33,894 nucleotides of DNA from Candidatus Omnitrophota bacterium (GTDB taxonomy: Bacteria; Omnitrophota; Gorgyraeia; 2-01-FULL-45-10). A model generated the notes under the pieces. The model did not search any database. It had not been told where the DNA came from and saw only the letters and a list, made by a program, of their open reading frames with translations. Position numbers and translations under genes: made by a program. Location: NCBI GenBank assembly GCA_016929115.1, contig JAFGJL010000024.1:1-33894 (forward strand), given 5' to 3'. This document shows, piece by piece, positions 30,445 through 33,894 of this stretch. Each line of letters opens with the position of its first letter. Within the stretch, counting starts at the first letter, position 1.

Positions 30445-32661
30445 CTACATCATAGATGGCATGTCTAATGCCGGATGCTTCACCTTCTGCAAATACTCGA
30501 CGAGCGCCGCGGCGTCGGTCGCGACCGTCTCGTCCGCGATCTTGTCAAATAGCTCAGGCATGCCCATATCCTTGCACCGCGCCTTTAGCCTGTCGCCGAG
30601 CGCCTCTTTCAGCTCCTTCGGCATCCACACGAGCCGCTTCAGGCCGCCCTCCGCGGATATAAACTTCTTTGAAGCCAGGTAGAGCCTCCCTACGCCAAGG
30701 AACCCGGGCGTCTGGTTGCCGCCGCCCACAGAGCCGGCCAGCGTCGTGAACTTCATGCCCGCCGGGGTATCGCCCGTATATTCGCGGTTCACGACCATGA
30801 CGCCGTTCGCTTCCGGCACGATGGCGACTATGCACTCGAAGCAGCCGCATGACGTCATCGGAGAATCCATGAGCGAATAGACGGCCATCCGCGATATGTG
30901 GTGGTGCGATTTATCGTAAACGAACTCATTGACGCCTTCCCACATGCCCTTCTCCGCGTCCAGGACCTTTCCTTTCTTCACCGGCTGGTTACCGCCTGTC
31001 GGCGTTATCTCATGCGCCGCCTTGGCGTCGAGCCAGGAATAGGCGCCGCAGAGGCCCAGCCTCTCCGGGCTCACCACGCAGACATGGTCCGGCGCGAAAC
31101 TCTGGCAAAGCGTGCAACTGTAGAAGGTATCTACGGACTCATCGGTCATGCCGGCTATGCGCGCGTCCCTTTCGGAGTACGACTTCGCCGCGTCGGCAAG
31201 CACTTTCGACATCGCCTTTTCGTCGGTATAGAGCGTTGCCTGGACCTTGTCGACGATAGCGCCGAACTCGTCATGGAGCTTAGCCACAAGAATATCGCCA
31301 AAGTGGCGTATCTTGAACCCGGCCTTCTTCGCCTCCTTGGATATGCGGATCCAGCACATGTCGCGCTGGCCCATATGGAATATGCCCATCGCGTAGTTAA
31401 GGAACTTGTGTATCTGCCGCTCCAGTATCGGCTCAAAATCCGTTACCATCTTCCTTCCAGCGACCTCTATGAATATCCCGAGCGGCGCGGAATCCCCTTC
31501 ATTGAACGAGTCTATCTCGGGCCCCACAACCTCTACCTTGCCGTCCTCGACCTCGTTCATCCTCCGCATCTTCAGGTACTCGAACGCCGAGGAGAACTTG
31601 CCGCCGAACTGGGCGTACATCTCCGCGCGCCTCACCCGTTCGCCCTCGAACGCTGCCGAGAACGGGACCGGTATCGGCACTTCGGCCACCTTCACCTTTA
31701 TGCCGCGCATCTCAATAGCCCGCTTAGCTATTTTCTTATGGTCCTTTTCGACTATGACGCATTCATCGTGCTGGCAGACGCCCGGCACATTCACTTCCGG
31801 AAGGTCCAAGTCCGTAATGATCGGCACACCCGCTGCCAGAGCGCCCGCGCCCGCCGCCGCCTTCAGTTCATCCGCGCCTCCCAGGAGCATCGCGAACGCA
31901 GGCACCCTCTCCCTCACGTAATCGACGCATGCCTTAGTGTTGCCGGCCTTGATGCCGCCGTATGTGAGCGCCGCGCGTATCGCGAAATTGAGAACGTAGA
32001 TGATGGAGAGCGTATCACGGCCGTATGGAACGACATATGATTCGAGGCCCATCTGCAGGCCGCCTTCTTTCAACTGGTCTATGATGCTCACGCCGCCGAC
32101 ATTGTCGCCAACGAGAGTCAGTATGTTGCGCTTCTGCAGCTCCCGAACTATCTCAACGGCGGTCTTGGCGTCCGGCGCCTTCCCGATTATGACCGCGATG
32201 CCTGATATGCGGCCGTCAACAAGCTGGATGCCGAGCGAGCGCAAAAGCGTATCGGAAAAGAATCCGGGGCATTCGGGCTGGGGTTCCAGCTTATGGAGAT
32301 ATTTGAGCGCCAGACCGACCTCGCCGGCGAGTATCGCGCCTACGCCGGAAGATAACGCGTCCTGGAGGAAACTGTTCCACGACTCATCCGGCTGGACGGT
32401 CTTCAGCATCGACTTCGCGTGGCCGAGCACCTTGGCCGCGTCCTCGAGAGTCTTCACCTCTGATCCCAGCAGTGCGTTCGCCAACGGAAGATAGAACGCG
32501 GTCTCGGGGAACGCCAAAGCATGGCGCGGCCCTTTCTCCTTTGTCGTCGACTCCATCAGCCCTTGCACTATGTCGTAGACCTTATTGGAGCCGTTCACCA
32601 TGAGGCCTGCCACCATCTTCAACGCCTTCGTCTCATCCTGCATGGTGTTGACTTTCGACAT
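30445..32661 (-). CDS. acsB: Acetyl-CoA synthase (CODH/ACS beta subunit)
   Basis: Assembles acetyl-CoA from CO, the corrinoid methyl group and CoA at the nickel A-cluster. The 738 aa are full length. The A-cluster ligands are all present: C516, C519, C528 and C538 (CTLC-x8-C-x9-C) for the cubane, and C605-G-C607 for the distal nickel, a constant offset of ten from the Moorella numbering. The N-terminal region (CO tunnel domain) and C-terminal FLGVGRLYLASKKFISAEGG are intact. AGGGGG lies 4 nt before the ATG. The adjacent acsA (CO dehydrogenase subunit) seen in many acs clusters is not in this window. Confidence 0.97.
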   Translation of the reverse strand: MSKVNTMQDETKALKMVAGLMVNGSNKVYDIVQGLMESTTKEKGPRHALAFPETAFYLPLANALLGSEVKTLEDAAKVLGHAKSMLKTVQPDESWNSFLQDALSSGVGAILAGEVGLALKYLHKLEPQPECPGFFSDTLLRSLGIQLVDGRISGIAVIIGKAPDAKTAVEIVRELQKRNILTLVGDNVGGVSIIDQLKEGGLQMGLESYVVPYGRDTLSIIYVLNFAIRAALTYGGIKAGNTKACVDYVRERVPAFAMLLGGADELKAAAGAGALAAGVPIITDLDLPEVNVPGVCQHDECVIVEKDHKKIAKRAIEMRGIKVKVAEVPIPVPFSAAFEGERVRRAEMYAQFGGKFSSAFEYLKMRRMNEVEDGKVEVVGPEIDSFNEGDSAPLGIFIEVAGRKMVTDFEPILERQIHKFLNYAMGIFHMGQRDMCWIRISKEAKKAGFKIRHFGDILVAKLHDEFGAIVDKVQATLYTDEKAMSKVLADAAKSYSERDARIAGMTDESVDTFYSCTLCQSFAPDHVCVVSPERLGLCGAYSWLDAKAAHEITPTGGNQPVKKGKVLDAEKGMWEGVNEFVYDKSHHHISRMAVYSLMDSPMTSCGCFECIVAIVPEANGVMVVNREYTGDTPAGMKFTTLAGSVGGGNQTPGFLGVGRLYLASKKFISAEGGLKRLVWMPKELKEALGDRLKARCKDMGMPELFDKIADETVATDAAALVEYLQKVKHPALDMPSMM

Positions 32662-32710
32662 GTATCCCCCTTATTATCCAATAACTAACGACCAGCAACT
32701 AACGACTGCT

Positions 32711-33577
32711 TTACAATCCCGCCGCTTCTAAGACCATCGGCACCTTTTTATCCCAGCCGATGGGCATGACATGTATGCCCTGGCATAAAGGCTTCGATTC
32801 CTTTATAAGGCGCGCCGCGATCTCAATAGATGTCGCCGACTTGTCCTTCGTCATTTCCATTTCCTTTATGAGATTATCCGGGACTAATACGCCCGCCACG
32901 TTCTTGTCCATGTATCTTGCCATGCCGGCGCTTTTTAAGAGCACGATGCCGGCAAGTATCGTCGTCTTCAGGTGCTTTGCCGCGTCAAGGAACTTTTTGA
33001 ACAGTTCTATATCATAGACCGCCTGGGTCTGGAAGAACTGCGCGCCGGCCTCGATCTTCTTCTCCATCTTTATTATCTCCGGCTCAAGCGGGTCGGCACC
33101 CGGATTTACGACAGCGCCGGCGCAGAACTTCGGAGTGCCCTTCAGGGGATTCCCCTTCATGTCCTTGCCGCCCTGAAGCGTCTTGATGGCCTCCAAAAGC
33201 TGGACCGAGCCGAGGTCGAATACGGGCTTGGCCTCGGGGTGGTCGCCCAGAGTAGGATAATCGCCGGTGAGCGCAAGGACGTTCTCGATGCCGAGGACCG
33301 AAGCGGATAGAAGGTCCGACTGCAGCGCAAGGCGGTTACGGTCCCGGCAGGTCATCTGGAATATAGGCTCGATGCCGCGCTCCTTTAAAAAATGGCACAC
33401 GGCGAGGGACCCCAGCCGCAGCACAGAGCTCTGCATGTCCGTCACGTTGATCGCGTCGACGCGCCCCTTTATAAGGTCAGCGTCCTCGAGCATCTCTTTT
33501 ATATCGGTGCCCTTCGGCGGCCCTATCTCGCTCGTCACTACGAATTTTCCCGCTTTTACTTTTTCACAGAATGTCAT
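32711..33577 (-). CDS. metF: 5,10-methylenetetrahydrofolate reductase, acetogen type
   Basis: Reduces methylene- to methyl-tetrahydrofolate, the last step before AcsE. The 288-aa flavin TIM barrel shows the catalytic glutamate segment VVTSEIGPPKGTD (E17), FQMTCRDRNRLALQSDLL and NVLALTGDYP with the folate-binding aspartate, and AGAQFFQTQAVYDIELFKKF. The zinc-binding MetV partner found beside metF in several acetogens is not adjacent here. It lies 12 nt after folD and 49 nt before acsB. Confidence 0.93.
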   Translation of the reverse strand: MTFCEKVKAGKFVVTSEIGPPKGTDIKEMLEDADLIKGRVDAINVTDMQSSVLRLGSLAVCHFLKERGIEPIFQMTCRDRNRLALQSDLLSASVLGIENVLALTGDYPTLGDHPEAKPVFDLGSVQLLEAIKTLQGGKDMKGNPLKGTPKFCAGAVVNPGADPLEPEIIKMEKKIEAGAQFFQTQAVYDIELFKKFLDAAKHLKTTILAGIVLLKSAGMARYMDKNVAGVLVPDNLIKEMEMTKDKSATSIEIAARLIKESKPLCQGIHVMPIGWDKKVPMVLEAAGL

Positions 33578-33589
33578 GTTGCTCTCCGA

Positions 33590-33894
33590 TCAGAATGCGT
33601 TGATCCACCGATTCTGCGCCTTGAACATCTCGACAACGTTGCGCATGAGGATCGCCGTTGTGAGCGGCCCGACACCGCCCGGAACGGGCGTTATGTAAGA
33701 GGCTCGCTGCGCCGCCGTATCGAACTCGACGTCCCCCACTATCTTGTCGCCGACGCGGTTTATGCCGACGTCTATGACGATAGCCCCTTCCTTTACCCAT
33801 TCACCCTTGACGAGTCCCGCCTTGCCTACAGCGACGACGAGTATCTCGCCGCGCTTCACGTGCTCAGGGAGTACACCGCGCTCGCCGGTCGCGA
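33590..33894 (-). CDS. folD: Methylenetetrahydrofolate dehydrogenase/cyclohydrolase, C-terminal part
   Basis: Interconverts methylene-, methenyl- and formyl-tetrahydrofolate. The frame runs off the right edge, so only about 100 C-terminal residues are visible. They cover the NAD(P)-binding half with [30 protein letters not shown] and the signature [19 protein letters not shown]. It precedes metF by 12 nt, completing a folD-metF-acs order for the methyl branch. Confidence 0.93.
   Translation of the reverse strand, partial: ATGERGVLPEHVKRGEILVVAVGKAGLVKGEWVKEGAIVIDVGINRVGDKIVGDVEFDTAAQRASYITPVPGGVGPLTTAILMRNVVEMFKAQNRWINAF

Noticed and set aside
32676-32702. AACTAACGAC direct repeat between metF and acsB as a possible CRISPR or attachment site
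   Set aside because: Only two 10-nt copies a few bases apart, with no spacer structure or associated genes.

Overview
All coding sequence I can support in this window lies on the minus strand. It looks like a chromosomal segment of an anaerobic bacterium with a Wood-Ljungdahl (acetyl-CoA) pathway. Gene content, moderately GC-rich coding sequence and an unusually large multidomain exported protein best fit an uncultured Omnitrophota-type (PVC-related) genome. That placement is an inference, because there is no rRNA gene or other decisive marker here.

Reading in the direction of transcription (right to left): (1) 33894-22676 is a methyl-branch and CODH/ACS cluster: folD (partial), metF, acsB, acsC, acsV (RACo-type activator), cooC, acsD, acsE. 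acsB and acsC are separated by a 2-kb AT-rich island (about 28406-30432). The island has 16-nt inverted GGGACAGTCCC-type repeats at its ends and carries a small exported protein, an unknown protein, a PIN-domain protein and two strongly structured non-coding segments. (2) 22627-15891 continues co-directionally with panB, panE, a second acsE-like methyltransferase, a P-loop/DRTGG protein, apbE, mnmA and larE. The pantothenate genes sit between the two methyltransferase paralogs. No acsA/cooS (CO dehydrogenase catalytic subunit) and no fhs is in the window.

(3) 15889-12829 holds a tRNA-Met with its own consensus promoter, a small exported protein, a membrane-attached diguanylate cyclase, a GGQ release-factor-like rescue protein and tilS. 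(4) 12827-6565 is a compact housekeeping operon from a good sigma70-like promoter: ftsH, folP, cdaA, cdaR, pdxJ, acpS, nnrD. It runs directly into tRNA-Thr and tRNA-Tyr and ends at an intrinsic terminator. The nnrD stop codon lies inside the tRNA-Thr gene.

(5) 6478-1 is one gene, open for more than 2,111 codons and leaving the window. It encodes a signal-anchored giant protein with a TraB/ChaN-like N-terminal domain, a degenerate kinase-like segment, an HExxH motif, a SpoIIE-type PP2C phosphatase domain, a degenerate GGDEF-like segment and an intact GGDEF motif. Its signal-peptide codons contain a near-perfect intrinsic-terminator hairpin, and its leader has a tandem near-palindromic repeat. 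With CdaA (c-di-AMP) and the separate diguanylate cyclase, the left half of the window is rich in cyclic-dinucleotide-type domains.

The most noteworthy points are the giant protein with its embedded terminator-like hairpin, the flanked island splitting acsB from acsC, the probable AUC start of cooC, the two acsE paralogs bracketing panB-panE, and the coding/tRNA overlap. All domain calls come from reading motifs by eye; no database search was run.
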